NCBI GenBank assembly: GCA_964567125.1
Contig: CAZMLC010000041.1
Span: 1 to 24,252, forward strand
DNA from: CAZMLC01 sp964567125
GTDB taxonomy: Bacteria; Verrucomicrobiota; Kiritimatiellia; RFP12; UBA1067
DNA length: 24,252 nucleotides
Direction of reading: 5' to 3'
Shown: positions 1 through 8,365 of the stretch, one piece after another
Numbering within the stretch: position 1 is the first letter of the stretch
Layout: each line of letters opens with the position of its first letter
The notes under the pieces: generated by a model
Databases searched by the model: none
The model's input: the letters and a program-made list of their open reading frames with translations, nothing else
Told to the model about the DNA's origin: nothing
Program-made: the position numbers and the translations under genes

Positions 1-210
1 CGGTAGCACGGTAAAGAACTTTGCGCAACCTTGAAAAAACAGGTCCGCCGCGAAACGCTGAAAAACCGCGTGTCACAGCGTGAATTCAGACTAGGAATGG
101 GGAAACAATGATGGTAATTCCGTATTTAGTAAGAGACAATCCGCGCAAAACCAGGCGGTCTCGGCGAGGCAGTCCTGCCGGCTGTCTGAAAGTCCCCATC
201 GATCAGAAGA
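1..210. other. Non-coding left edge
   Basis: No convincing gene begins or ends here. An open frame runs through it on the plus strand from position 108, but it continues as the antisense of the giant repeat gene, has no ribosome binding site and a composition unlike a protein. The first 100 bases are A/T-richer than the surroundings and could be the upstream region of a gene lying to the left, but nothing can be shown from this window. Confidence 0.5.
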
Positions 211-255
211 CAAAAAGAAGGCTCGCCTCGGGCAACATCGTGCCTGAGGCGAGCC
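211..255 (-). terminator. Rho-independent terminator of the giant repeat gene
   Basis: Positions 220-234 and 241-255 form a 15-bp stem with a single G-T wobble and a six-base loop (235-240). Read on the minus strand, the stem is followed at once by TTCTTTTTG, a typical U-tract. It lies 50 bases past the stop codon of the minus-strand repeat protein gene, so it is that gene's terminator. Confidence 0.9.
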
Positions 256-304
256 GCGTTTCGATCACTCGACTTTCTTTTCCTGTCCGTTGCCGTCCAG
301 GTTA

Positions 305-3300
305 TCAGCGAATAAAAATCGCAAGACCCGAGCTACGGACGTGCGCCGTCACAACGCCGTTCGCGTCACACGAGAACTCCGCCACCCTGTTTTTGCCAAA
401 GTTCATGCCCTTCCAAGCCATGCCCCCGAAAGAGGCACCCGCGCCGATCTTCGCGACAACGGCGCTGCTGCCGATCGGGACAGGGTTCTCGTCCGTGCGA
501 CCAAAGTCGGCGACCACCTGCGCGGCTGTGAGATCCGCGAGTGTGAGACCGTCCGTCGCGTCAGCGACGACATCGAGCGTGAACGTGCCAAATGCGCCCG
601 AGAGCGTGCCCATGCCGGAGAAGCGGCTAGAGACGTCCGTCGTGCCCGCAACGCACCGGACCGTGCCTTCGGCAATCCTGAGGCCGCCGTTGTTCGAGAT
701 CTTCACCGTGGAAGAGGGCAGCGCCGAATAGACGGGCAGATTGTTCACCATCGACACGCCCAGGTCGTTTGTGAAGACGAGCGTGCCCGCCCCGGTCTTC
801 GTGAAGGTGCCCGAACCGCGTAGCGGAATCGCAAGGATATGGGAGACACCCGCTGCCACCACAAGTTCGCCACCGCCCGCATCGGCGCGGAAGCAGGTCG
901 TCGCAGGGTTCACCACCGTCGAAACACCATCGTTCAGAGTAAACTGCGCGTAACCGCCGTTGAACGCGACTGCCGCAGCCGTGCTGCCGTTCTGCGCGAG
1001 GAAGCGATGCACCTTGATGCCTCCGCCGTTTGCGAGGACCAAATCGCCCGCGGCGCTGCCGTTCAGATAGAGGTTCTGCGGCGACGCCACCTCGATACAG
1101 CCGCCGTCCTCCACGCGCACGTCAAGATTGTAGTTGAAGTACACGCCGCCCGCCGCCGTGCCGGTGGCACGGCGCAGCAGGCCGCCCCTGCCGATGCGGA
1201 TCATCGGTTCCATTCCGCCAGAGGACGGTGCCACGAACATCCACGTGATGTTCAGTGTGCCGTTTGTGATCGCGAGTGTCGTCTTGGGCGTGTCGGTGTT
1301 GCCGGACAGCTTGTTGAAGCCGACGTAGAGTCCGTTCGCCTCGAGGTTCGCGTTATCCAGAACCAGCTTCGCGGCCGGGCATCCCTGCTTGATCTGCGTA
1401 TCCATCAACATGTGGAAACCACTGCCGCTGCCCACGAAGTAGGAGACATCCTTCAGGTAGAGTTCCGGCGCCACGGTGGTGTTCCAGCCGCTGCCTCCGA
1501 GAGAGCAGTGATGTTCCTGCCTCACGGTCGAGGAACCCTTGCCCTGGCCTTGAACAAGCACCTTGCCGTCCAGCATCGAGAATTGTCCCACGCCGTTCCA
1601 GCTCGAGACCTCTCCGTTCGACGGCGTGAACGTGCCACTCACGTCCTGGTTGCCGGTACGGCCCGTCGCGCCGCGCACGGAAAGGGACGTGGTGCCGGCA
1701 GGCACGTTAAGCGTAAGCGTGCCCGCGCCCGTCTTCACGATGCCGCCGCCGGTCGTGTTGTCGTAGTTGACCTTCACATCGTTGAACGTGAGGTCACCCA
1801 CGATATCCAGCACCGCGCAATATTCGCCCGCAATGCGAAGCGGACGCACGATGGACGTCGCCTCGCCCGTGTAGCGGAAGGTACAGTTGCTGATCGTGAT
1901 CGCAGACGCGCTGGCGGAGTTCGCTCCGAGCGCCGCGGCCGAGGCAAACGCCGTCACGCCGCGCTTGAGATTCCAATCGCCGGACAGCGTGGTTTCGTTT
2001 GTGCCGGCCAGCGTGAACGTGCCGGAACCGTCCTTCGTCAGCGTCGATGTGTTGCGCAAAGGTGCGGATACGGTTAGCGAGCCACCCGTGGCCACGGAGA
2101 CGCCCTCCGCCACATAAAGCGGTTCGCTGCCCGAGACCGTCACGGGGTCCGTCACCGTCACGGCCAGCGATCCAGCCGAACCTGCGGCGTCCATCGTGAT
2201 TGCGGCTGCCGTATTCACCGTGGCCGCGTCGTTGTGCGTAGGCACACCGGTCGGCGTCCAGTTGCCGGGGACGTTCCATGCGCCCGTGCCGGCACTCCAT
2301 GTGTACGCGCCGGCATCTGCCGACGTCACCGTCACGCTCACGGTCAGGCCGTCTTCACTCCGCGAGAACGCATAGTTTTTCCCCACCACGGGATTGCCCA
2401 CCACAACCTTCGCGAACTGTTCCGCCGTGAGCGCCGTGCCGAGCGAGAGGACTGTATGCGCATTGTCGAGCGTGTAATCCGACGGTAGGTCGATCAACAG
2501 ATCACCCGTGAAGGAGATCGAGTCAGCCGCGATGGACGCCGAGGCGTCCAAAAGCACAAGGCGCGCGCCTGCGACGACTTCAAGCGCATTGCCGAAGCGC
2601 GTGGCACCGTTCGTGAATGCGAGCGTGCCCTGCGCGAGGACGGTCCGCGGGTGGGAGGAGCCGCGCATCACCGTGAGCGTGCCTAAGCCGGTCTTCGTGA
2701 AGGTTGCAGACGCGGCACCGCCCGCCGCCGTGAAGTCTTGGTCGATCGTGACGTCGAAGCCCTTCGAATCGAGCGTAAAGCCGTTCGTGCCGAGTGTCGC
2801 CACGCAGCCGCTCATGAACGGGACCGACGGCTTCGACGCGCCGGAGACGGCGAGCGTGCCGCCGTTCGCCTCGAACGTCATCTTCTGTGTGCCGTCCGCC
2901 GGTGAACCGCCGTACACGGCGCGTACGGAAAGGAGCGCATTGGAAGAAAGCGAGACAACAGTGTTGCCAGCGACCGTGCTCTTGTTCGTGACGAATGAGC
3001 CCGACCCGCCAAGCAACCGCGCGTTGCCCGAGAGGACCAGTTCCGCACGCGAGGTGCCGCCCATCGTCATCTCGACCGAAGACCCATTGCCGAGCGTGAC
3101 CACAGCGTCGTCCGTCGCCTCAAAGCGGCCGTAGGCATCGTCCGTGTTGGGTGCCAGACACATCCAGTTGCCGATGACGGGACTGACGGAAAGCGTGGCC
3201 CGGTCCTTGAGCGCAACATAGGCCTTCGCCTGCTTCGCGTTGCCCAAATAGAGCACGCCGCCGCAGACCACCGCGGCGTCGTCCTGCGCCGCGAGACGCC

Positions 3301-4372
3301 CCACGGCGTTCGAGGCCACACCCATGTAAAAGCTGGCTGCACCGTGGAATGAACCGTGGCCCGCCACGGCCACAATGCCGGTGGAGCATTGCGTGTTCCC
3401 GAAATAGACGTGATTGTGCGAATAGAAGGACGCGTTTTCGCAGATGTCAAGACGTCCCTCGTTGCGCAGGTTCACGTCGGTTGCGCTCGTGCTGCCCGCG
3501 CCGAGCACGACACCGTTCGTGACTTCCATACGCGCCGTGCCCGTTACGTCCAAAAGCCCGACCGACTGCCCTTGCCTATTGTTCTGGGCGGTCCGGTGCC
3601 CGATGAAAAGCCCGTTCCGCGAAACGACCACCGCGTCATTCGTGACATGCATCCAGGTGCGTCCGGTGTCTGCGTTCTGGTCCTTGAGGTAGATGCCGTT
3701 GAGCGAGTGGCGTCCGCCCAGGAATATGGTGTGCGTGGCGGCATTGCCGCGCTGCTGGAACGCATCGGAACTGCTGAGCGTCGCCTCCGGATGAATGGTG
3801 AAGAGCACCGTGCCGCCAGCCGAACCGAGGTAGAGCGGTTTGGCAAAGTCGAGAGTCCCACTCCAAAGGTCAAATTCCTGTAACGATGTTCCCGTAGACT
3901 TCCATGTGAAGATTGCGTCGTCGAAACGCCAGACACGGGCCGAGTTCGTCAAAGTGGAAAGGCCCTCGAAGTTAAAGGTATGCGTGCCCGTAAGATTCGC
4001 GCAGAACGGCGAGCCCCACCAATCCTTGACGGACCTCAAGCCTTTCTTCTCCCAGTAGGTGCCGCGCGTGTCGAGCGTGAGCGTATGCGTGCCGTTGCCC
4101 ATACCGAGGAACATCGAACCCGAGTTCTCGACGAGACCTTCCGCAGGCGCCTTGACCGTCACGTTGTTTGTTTGGAAGTTGATGTAGCCATACTTCCCGT
4201 CGATACCGTTTGCCGGCACTTCTCCGCCCGTCCAGCTTTCGGCGGCATTGTAAAAGCCTTCCGTCACAGAGTCGAGCCACTGAACGCGCTGGTCCGTGCC
4301 GACCACATCCGCAGCAAAAACCGCCGGACAGAGCATACACGCGCAGGCGAGTCCTGTCACAATTTTTTTCAT
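305..4372 (-). CDS. Secreted autotransporter-associated beta-strand repeat protein, 1355 aa
   Basis: Residues 1-21 are a Sec signal peptide (lysines, hydrophobic core, then A-x-A before DVVGTD). The rest is Gly/Thr/Ser/Asn-rich and reads as a long beta-helix. Typical passenger-repeat motifs (K-T/D-G-x-G-T-hydrophobic) are seen near residues 560 (KTGLGTLTV), 780 (KDGSGTFTL), 880 (KTGAGTLTL) and 1186 (KTGAGTLVF). Around residue 685 there is a W-x5-W-x4-NW segment with G/P turns that often starts a new unit in such proteins. No C-terminal beta-barrel, PEP-CTERM or lipobox is visible; the chain ends GLAIFIR. It is therefore probably a secreted or surface-associated adhesin or matrix protein rather than a classical autotransporter. 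The start is supported by AGAGG eight bases upstream. Codons 2-4 contain a run of seven A. The function is not known. Confidence 0.88.
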   Translation of the reverse strand: MKKIVTGLACACMLCPAVFAADVVGTDQRVQWLDSVTEGFYNAAESWTGGEVPANGIDGKYGYINFQTNNVTVKAPAEGLVENSGSMFLGMGNGTHTLTLDTRGTYWEKKGLRSVKDWWGSPFCANLTGTHTFNFEGLSTLTNSARVWRFDDAIFTWKSTGTSLQEFDLWSGTLDFAKPLYLGSAGGTVLFTIHPEATLSSSDAFQQRGNAATHTIFLGGRHSLNGIYLKDQNADTGRTWMHVTNDAVVVSRNGLFIGHRTAQNNRQGQSVGLLDVTGTARMEVTNGVVLGAGSTSATDVNLRNEGRLDICENASFYSHNHVYFGNTQCSTGIVAVAGHGSFHGAASFYMGVASNAVGRLAAQDDAAVVCGGVLYLGNAKQAKAYVALKDRATLSVSPVIGNWMCLAPNTDDAYGRFEATDDAVVTLGNGSSVEMTMGGTSRAELVLSGNARLLGGSGSFVTNKSTVAGNTVVSLSSNALLSVRAVYGGSPADGTQKMTFEANGGTLAVSGASKPSVPFMSGCVATLGTNGFTLDSKGFDVTIDQDFTAAGGAASATFTKTGLGTLTVMRGSSHPRTVLAQGTLAFTNGATRFGNALEVVAGARLVLLDASASIAADSISFTGDLLIDLPSDYTLDNAHTVLSLGTALTAEQFAKVVVGNPVVGKNYAFSRSEDGLTVSVTVTSADAGAYTWSAGTGAWNVPGNWTPTGVPTHNDAATVNTAAAITMDAAGSAGSLAVTVTDPVTVSGSEPLYVAEGVSVATGGSLTVSAPLRNTSTLTKDGSGTFTLAGTNETTLSGDWNLKRGVTAFASAAALGANSASASAITISNCTFRYTGEATSIVRPLRIAGEYCAVLDIVGDLTFNDVKVNYDNTTGGGIVKTGAGTLTLNVPAGTTSLSVRGATGRTGNQDVSGTFTPSNGEVSSWNGVGQFSMLDGKVLVQGQGKGSSTVRQEHHCSLGGSGWNTTVAPELYLKDVSYFVGSGSGFHMLMDTQIKQGCPAAKLVLDNANLEANGLYVGFNKLSGNTDTPKTTLAITNGTLNITWMFVAPSSGGMEPMIRIGRGGLLRRATGTAAGGVYFNYNLDVRVEDGGCIEVASPQNLYLNGSAAGDLVLANGGGIKVHRFLAQNGSTAAAVAFNGGYAQFTLNDGVSTVVNPATTCFRADAGGGELVVAAGVSHILAIPLRGSGTFTKTGAGTLVFTNDLGVSMVNNLPVYSALPSSTVKISNNGGLRIAEGTVRCVAGTTDVSSRFSGMGTLSGAFGTFTLDVVADATDGLTLADLTAAQVVADFGRTDENPVPIGSSAVVAKIGAGASFGGMAWKGMNFGKNRVAEFSCDANGVVTAHVRSSGLAIFIR

Positions 4373-4441
4373 ATTTGACCTCTTTCCATTAATCGCCCAC
4401 AGGCTAACCCGGAAATAATCCAGCCCCCATGATTGGCATTA

Positions 4442-4470
4442 ATTATGCGCGGTGGGGGGGGAGCAGTCAA
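4442..4470 (-). promoter_or_regulatory. Sigma-70 promoter with C8 tract in the spacer
   Basis: On the minus strand there is a -35 box TTGACT (4470-4465), a 17-base spacer and a -10 box CATAAT (4447-4442), five of six consensus bases in each. The spacer holds an uninterrupted run of eight C (G on the plus strand, 4454-4461). Transcription would begin near 4435 and give a leader of about 60 bases before the repeat-protein start at 4372. A change of one C would move the spacer to 16 or 18. Confidence 0.75.
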
Positions 4471-4488
4471 CCCCTAAAAAACGGGGTT
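4469..4488. promoter_or_regulatory. Inverted repeat upstream of the -35 box
   Basis: AACCCC (4469-4474) and GGGGTT (4483-4488) form a perfect 6-bp inverted repeat around an A/T-rich 8-base centre. It abuts and slightly overlaps the -35 box of the repeat-protein promoter. No U-tract follows, so an operator or UP-element-like site is more likely than a terminator. This is inferred from position only. Confidence 0.35.
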
Positions 4489-4781
4489 GTAATAAGGCTA
4501 TCGTGGTCATACGACCGGGTTCAATCCATGGACAATGAGCACACGGATGAGAGAGCCGTCCCCCTCCAACCTTATAAAAGGGAGATGACGCCCCGGATTT
4601 CCGAAAAAGCAGCACTCTTGAAACGACGCCTCGTACGCTAGAGGCCTTGTCATCTTTGCCAACCTAACGCTACTTAAGATCTCTGACTCATGGGAACGAT
4701 GCAGGAAAGTCCCTTGGCCCAAAGTGGTGATACGTTTTAACCACAACAGGGAAAAATTGCTAGGTGGTGTACAAAAATGAG
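4489..4781. other. Non-coding stretch without recognised content
   Basis: About 290 bases between the repeat-gene promoter and the tRNA terminator. It is less G+C-rich than the flanks. Small open frames exist on both strands, but neither has a ribosome binding site or a recognisable product. A short GGTC/GACC hairpin is seen near 4505-4516. It could hide a small RNA or be the scar of an element once inserted at the tRNA, but nothing in it proves either. Confidence 0.4.
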
Positions 4782-4814
4782 AAAACCCCAAAAAATCAAT
4801 GTTTTCGGGGTTTT
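4782..4814 (-). terminator. Terminator of the tRNA-Thr gene
   Basis: AAAACCCC (4782-4789) pairs with GGGGTTTT (4807-4814), and inner A/T pairs can extend the stem. Read on the minus strand the 3' arm ends in TTTT and is followed shortly by TTTTT. It lies five bases after the CCA end of the tRNA, as expected for its terminator. Confidence 0.8.
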
Positions 4815-4818
4815 AGAA

Positions 4819-4894
4819 TGGAGCCAGCTATCGGGTTCGAACCGATGACCTCATGATTACAAATCAAGTGCTCTACCAACTGAGCTAAGCTGGC
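4819..4894 (-). tRNA. trnT: tRNA-Thr (anticodon UGU), CCA encoded
   Basis: The minus strand folds as a full 76-base tRNA. The acceptor GCCAGCT pairs with AGCTGGC, followed by a U discriminator and an encoded CCA. The D-stem is GCTC/GAGC and the T-arm is ATCGG-TTCGAAC-CCGAT. The anticodon loop TTTGTAA reads UGU, so the tRNA carries threonine for ACA and other ACN codons. The anticodon stem (CTTGA/TCATG) contains one T-T mismatch at the second pair. The gene has its own promoter and terminator and stands between unrelated protein genes. Confidence 0.96.
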
Positions 4895-4932
4895 TACTAT
4901 CTGGCACCTGTTCGATGCCAAAAGAGGCGCTA

Positions 4933-4962
4933 TTATAGAGAAGGATCTCCACAAAAAGCAAG
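4933..4962 (-). promoter_or_regulatory. Promoter of tRNA-Thr
   Basis: On the minus strand there is a perfect -10 hexamer TATAAT (4938-4933) and a -35-like TTGCTT (4962-4957) with an 18-base spacer. Transcription would start about 30 bases before the tRNA. It sits in the short gap behind the SPFH operon, so the tRNA is transcribed independently. Confidence 0.75.
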
Positions 4963-4984
4963 CCGAAAACCGTGGCGCATGATT

Positions 4985-6772
4985 TTACTTTGCAACGGGT
5001 AACGCAGGTGCAAAGCTCTTCAGGTCGGTCCAGAGCGTCCCCGGTCCGGCATGGATAATCTTGATCCCGATTTCCGGACTGAGCTTATCCGTCAGCACGA
5101 GATCTGCCAGCAGGGATTTATCCTTGAAGACCGCCGCGCGGAGCTGCTCGCCTTTGGCCTTTTCATTAGCCATCATAAACTCGGCTTTGACCTTTGTTTC
5201 GCCCTGTATCTGCGTCGTCTGCGCCACGATGCGCGCCCGCTGCAAGGCGATGCCCGCCACCTCCAGCGCGGTTTTCGCCTGAATCGTGGCCACCTCGTTC
5301 TTGGTCTGAGCGACGGTCGTGGCGACCTTCTTCTCGGTCTCCTGCTCAACCTGCTTCTGCAGCTGGTCGATCATGGCCATCTGCGCATTCAGCTCGGCCT
5401 GCTTGCGCGCGGTCGATTGCCGCGCCTGGTTCGTCAGGTCCTGCTCCTTAGAGACGCTCGCGCTCTGGATCGGCGCCAGAATGTCGGGTGGGACTTCGAC
5501 GTGACGGATCAGCGCATTGTGAATCACGATATGCTTCTCCTTCATCACGCGCATCAGCTCCGCGGTCAACTCGCTCTGGAACTGCTGCCGACCCTCGCCG
5601 TCAATGAAATCGCGCGCCTTGTAGCTCGACCCTTTCAGACGCGAGATCGAGAGAATCTGCGGCAGCAGGATCTTATCGACCACTGCGGGCAGATCGCCGT
5701 AGAGCAGATAGACCTGCGCGATGTGCTCCGGCAGCAGCTCGAACTCCACGGTCATATCGAGCAGAATCTGGAAGCCGTCGCGCGAAGGGAATTCGACAAA
5801 GCGCGTCATACCGAAGGCAGCAGACTCCGGCACCTTGGAGGGTGAAATCTGCTGCACCGTCTCGGCAGTCGGAGCGAGACGTTTCGCCTTCTCTTTTTTC
5901 GCGTCCTGCGCACCGCGTGCGGCCGGCTTTGCGCTGCTCGGCGCCAGTTTGCGCGCTGGCTGCGCAGCCTCGGCGGAGGCTGTCGCCAGCTCCTCCTGCT
6001 GCAGAAAGCCCTTTTCGCGGTTGCGCTCCAGGTAGTCGAGCCGCTTGGCCTGCTGCGCCTGCACCGCATTCATCTGCAAGCGCTGCTGCAGCTCGCCGCC
6101 GTTGTCCGCGGCGATCTGGCCTTTCGTCACCACCACGCTGCCGGCCCGGCCCTGGATCGAGACCTGGTTCATACCGATCTCAAGGATATCGACCTGATAA
6201 GCGCGCGGATTGATGTAGTAGAGCCCAGGCTGCAACACGTCCCGCATGACGCCCTGTTCACCGGGTCCGGCGAACTGCCCCTGCGGCGCAGGCTTGCCCG
6301 TCTGGGAGGTCACAATGCCGACATACCCGATCGGGATATTGACCGCGTCGTGGAGCGTCACCTCATAGCCTTGCGGATTGAGCCGATAAAGCCCGGGGCC
6401 GAGCACATCCTTCCAGATGCCCTTGCAGCCATGATCCGCGGCCAGGATCTCGCCCGGCGGCAGTTCTTTGCCGACCTTGGAGGTCACCACGCCGATCTTG
6501 CCCACCGGGATGTTGATCGCCTTGACGATCTCCCAGGCGAAATTGATCGGATTGCGGAAGTGACGGCCTTCCGGCAAGGGATCGCGCTGGACGCCCTTCT
6601 GCCCCGGCGCCGCGAGGATTTCATTGGCCGGCAGCGGCGCGCCGACCTTGGCCGTCAGGATCGCCATATAACCCGGCGGAATCTGGATGCGGCAGAAGGT
6701 CCAGAGGAAGAACCCGGCCAAGCCGAAGAACAGGGCGAGAACAATAAGACTCGCGGTCAGGGTTTGTTTCAT
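4985..6772 (-). CDS. SPFH/band-7 membrane protein with three N-terminal repeats, 595 aa
   Basis: An N-terminal membrane helix (about residues 7-26) is followed by three tandem modules at about 29-83, 87-140 and 145-196. Each follows the pattern I-P-x-G-x-hydrophobic-T-x2-G-x2-hydrophobic-P, then G-V/I-x-x-D-V/P-L-x-x-G and finally N-P. A lysine/alanine-rich, probably disordered segment (about 205-318) separates these from an SPFH-like domain (about 322-430). A long Gln/Ala/Glu coiled coil (about 440-560) and a hydrophobic tail follow. Proteins of this class (stomatin, HflK/HflC, flotillin) assemble into large membrane-bound rings or cages and organise membranes or proteases. The start overlaps the stop of the upstream SPFH gene by ATGA, so the two are co-translated and probably co-assemble. 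The exact role is unknown. Confidence 0.88.
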   Translation of the reverse strand: MKQTLTASLIVLALFFGLAGFFLWTFCRIQIPPGYMAILTAKVGAPLPANEILAAPGQKGVQRDPLPEGRHFRNPINFAWEIVKAINIPVGKIGVVTSKVGKELPPGEILAADHGCKGIWKDVLGPGLYRLNPQGYEVTLHDAVNIPIGYVGIVTSQTGKPAPQGQFAGPGEQGVMRDVLQPGLYYINPRAYQVDILEIGMNQVSIQGRAGSVVVTKGQIAADNGGELQQRLQMNAVQAQQAKRLDYLERNREKGFLQQEELATASAEAAQPARKLAPSSAKPAARGAQDAKKEKAKRLAPTAETVQQISPSKVPESAAFGMTRFVEFPSRDGFQILLDMTVEFELLPEHIAQVYLLYGDLPAVVDKILLPQILSISRLKGSSYKARDFIDGEGRQQFQSELTAELMRVMKEKHIVIHNALIRHVEVPPDILAPIQSASVSKEQDLTNQARQSTARKQAELNAQMAMIDQLQKQVEQETEKKVATTVAQTKNEVATIQAKTALEVAGIALQRARIVAQTTQIQGETKVKAEFMMANEKAKGEQLRAAVFKDKSLLADLVLTDKLSPEIGIKIIHAGPGTLWTDLKSFAPALPVAK

Positions 6773-8343
6773 GGCGTCACCTCCTTTTTCGGCGCGGGAA
6801 CGTTGGGCGCGGAATCGCCGAGCGGCAGCCCGAGTACTTTCCCATTCGCATCGGTCGTCAAGATGGTTTCAATGCGCGGCGCAATCTTTTCATTGAGCTT
6901 GGCGCGGATGTAGTCGCGTTCGTTCGTATAGACGGCCACCTGCTGTTTCAGCACGTCCGCATTCGCGCGATTCTGCGCATCCACGACCTTGCGGTCGGCC
7001 TCCGCCAGTTCAAGCGCGGCTTCGGCATTGGCCTTGGCCGTATCCAGCCCGACCGTTGCGACATCCAGTTCCGTCTGCGCGGCAATGGTCTGCTCCACCT
7101 TCACCTGCTCCGCGGCGATCGTCAGACGGATGCGTTCAGTCTCGGCCGCCACGGTCAGACGGTTCTGCTCCGCGAGCGCCTGCTGCTTGGCCAGTTCCGC
7201 CTTGGATTTGGATTCGATGATCTGCTGTTCAAACTTCTTGGCCTCCTGCGCCGCCAATTCGCGGTCGCGGATGATCGATGCGATATCCTGCGGCACGATG
7301 ATGTCGCGGATCAGCACGGAGTTGATGGAGATGCCCCACGGACGGCAGACATCGCGCAGATATTTTTCAAGATTATCCTGAAAGAGCTGACGCGTCTCGC
7401 CAACGATGAAATCCGTAGCGGCCTTCTTGCTCCCTTCAATGCGCGAGAACCCGCGCGCGCTCGGCAGAATCAGCTTCTGGCGGATATCGTCCATATCGCC
7501 CACCTCGTGCGTCAGCCGCGCGACGTGGTCGATATTCAAGTTGAATTCCAGCGTGCCCTCAACCGAGATCGGGAAGCCATCCAACGTCAGGAACTTGATC
7601 GCATCATCGCCGCTCATTTCAAAGCGCTGGCTCTGGATATTCACGATCGAGACCGCGAAGAGGAAGGGGTTGAGGCGGTGCGTGCCCTCTTTCAGGACTT
7701 CGGCCTGAACGCCTTTCGCCTGCGGGCCAACGAGAAATCCCAGCGTCTCATTAGTTGCAGGTTTCGCGCCGCCTGTAAAAAGATCATCCCCGCAGAGCGA
7801 GGTCACCACGCCCACATGTCCCGGTGCAATCTTGATGTCGTCGAAAATCTTCAGCTCATAGGCGAAGGGATTAATGCGGTGCTTGCCTGTGCCCAGCACC
7901 TCCTTGACGATGCCCTTGTAGGTTTCATCTGGCGCCAGGATCTTGCCCGCTGGCAGATCCTTGCCGAATTTGCGCGTCAGCACGCCGAACGTGCCCGCGG
8001 CAATATCGGTCGCAGGCAAAATGATCCAGTCCCACACGTAGGGATTGTAGAAGAAACGTCCCTCGGGCAGGACCTCAGGCTGTACGCCTTTGTAGTCCGG
8101 CGAAAGCGCCACGATCTCGCTGGGTGGCAGGTTTTTACCGGTCTTGCGGACCAGGATCGCGATCTGCCCATTCTCCGGCTCGATGCGCCAGCCATACCAC
8201 CACCAGAGCGGAGCCGCAATCGCGGCCAGCAGAAACAGGAAGGGAATAAACTGTGCGATTTTTAATGCAGGCATAGGCGGCAACGGAGCGCGGCGCGGTT
8301 CGTTCGCAGCCTGTCCGGCGTGAGAAGCGGGATGCATAAACAT
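6769..8343 (-). CDS. SPFH/band-7 membrane protein with three N-terminal repeats, 524 aa
   Basis: This is the first gene of the two-gene SPFH operon. A proline-rich cytosolic start of ~27 residues precedes one membrane helix (about 28-50). Three tandem beta modules follow (about 56-106, 113-166, 172-234), of the same type as in the downstream partner and containing NP at their ends. The SPFH domain lies at about 236-355 (including TLDGFPISVEGTLEFNLN), and a long Ala/Glu/Gln coiled coil at about 356-480. The start at 8343 has a full AGGAGG (8357-8352) eight bases upstream. The family forms oligomeric membrane assemblies; the alternative names stomatin-like, prohibitin-like or HflK/C-like cannot be told apart from sequence reading alone. 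There is no neighbouring protease gene such as ftsH, nor an nfeD gene. Confidence 0.88.
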   Translation of the reverse strand: MFMHPASHAGQAANEPRRAPLPPMPALKIAQFIPFLFLLAAIAAPLWWWYGWRIEPENGQIAILVRKTGKNLPPSEIVALSPDYKGVQPEVLPEGRFFYNPYVWDWIILPATDIAAGTFGVLTRKFGKDLPAGKILAPDETYKGIVKEVLGTGKHRINPFAYELKIFDDIKIAPGHVGVVTSLCGDDLFTGGAKPATNETLGFLVGPQAKGVQAEVLKEGTHRLNPFLFAVSIVNIQSQRFEMSGDDAIKFLTLDGFPISVEGTLEFNLNIDHVARLTHEVGDMDDIRQKLILPSARGFSRIEGSKKAATDFIVGETRQLFQDNLEKYLRDVCRPWGISINSVLIRDIIVPQDIASIIRDRELAAQEAKKFEQQIIESKSKAELAKQQALAEQNRLTVAAETERIRLTIAAEQVKVEQTIAAQTELDVATVGLDTAKANAEAALELAEADRKVVDAQNRANADVLKQQVAVYTNERDYIRAKLNEKIAPRIETILTTDANGKVLGLPLGDSAPNVPAPKKEVTP

Positions 8344-8365
8344 AGATGTTTCCTCCTAAGGCGTG

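Noticed and set aside
839..2077. Long plus-strand open frame (412 codons) opposite the repeat protein
   Set aside because: Arg/His/Ala-rich composition without domains or a ribosome binding site; it is an antisense shadow of a G+C-rich gene.
4434..4448. Sigma-54-like TGGCA-N7-TGC sequence on the plus strand
   Set aside because: No gene follows in that direction, and the same bases form the -10 of a much better sigma-70 promoter on the minus strand.
4429..4791. Small open frames on both strands beside the tRNA
   Set aside because: No ribosome binding site or recognisable product; one overlaps the repeat-gene promoter and the other reaches into the tRNA terminator.
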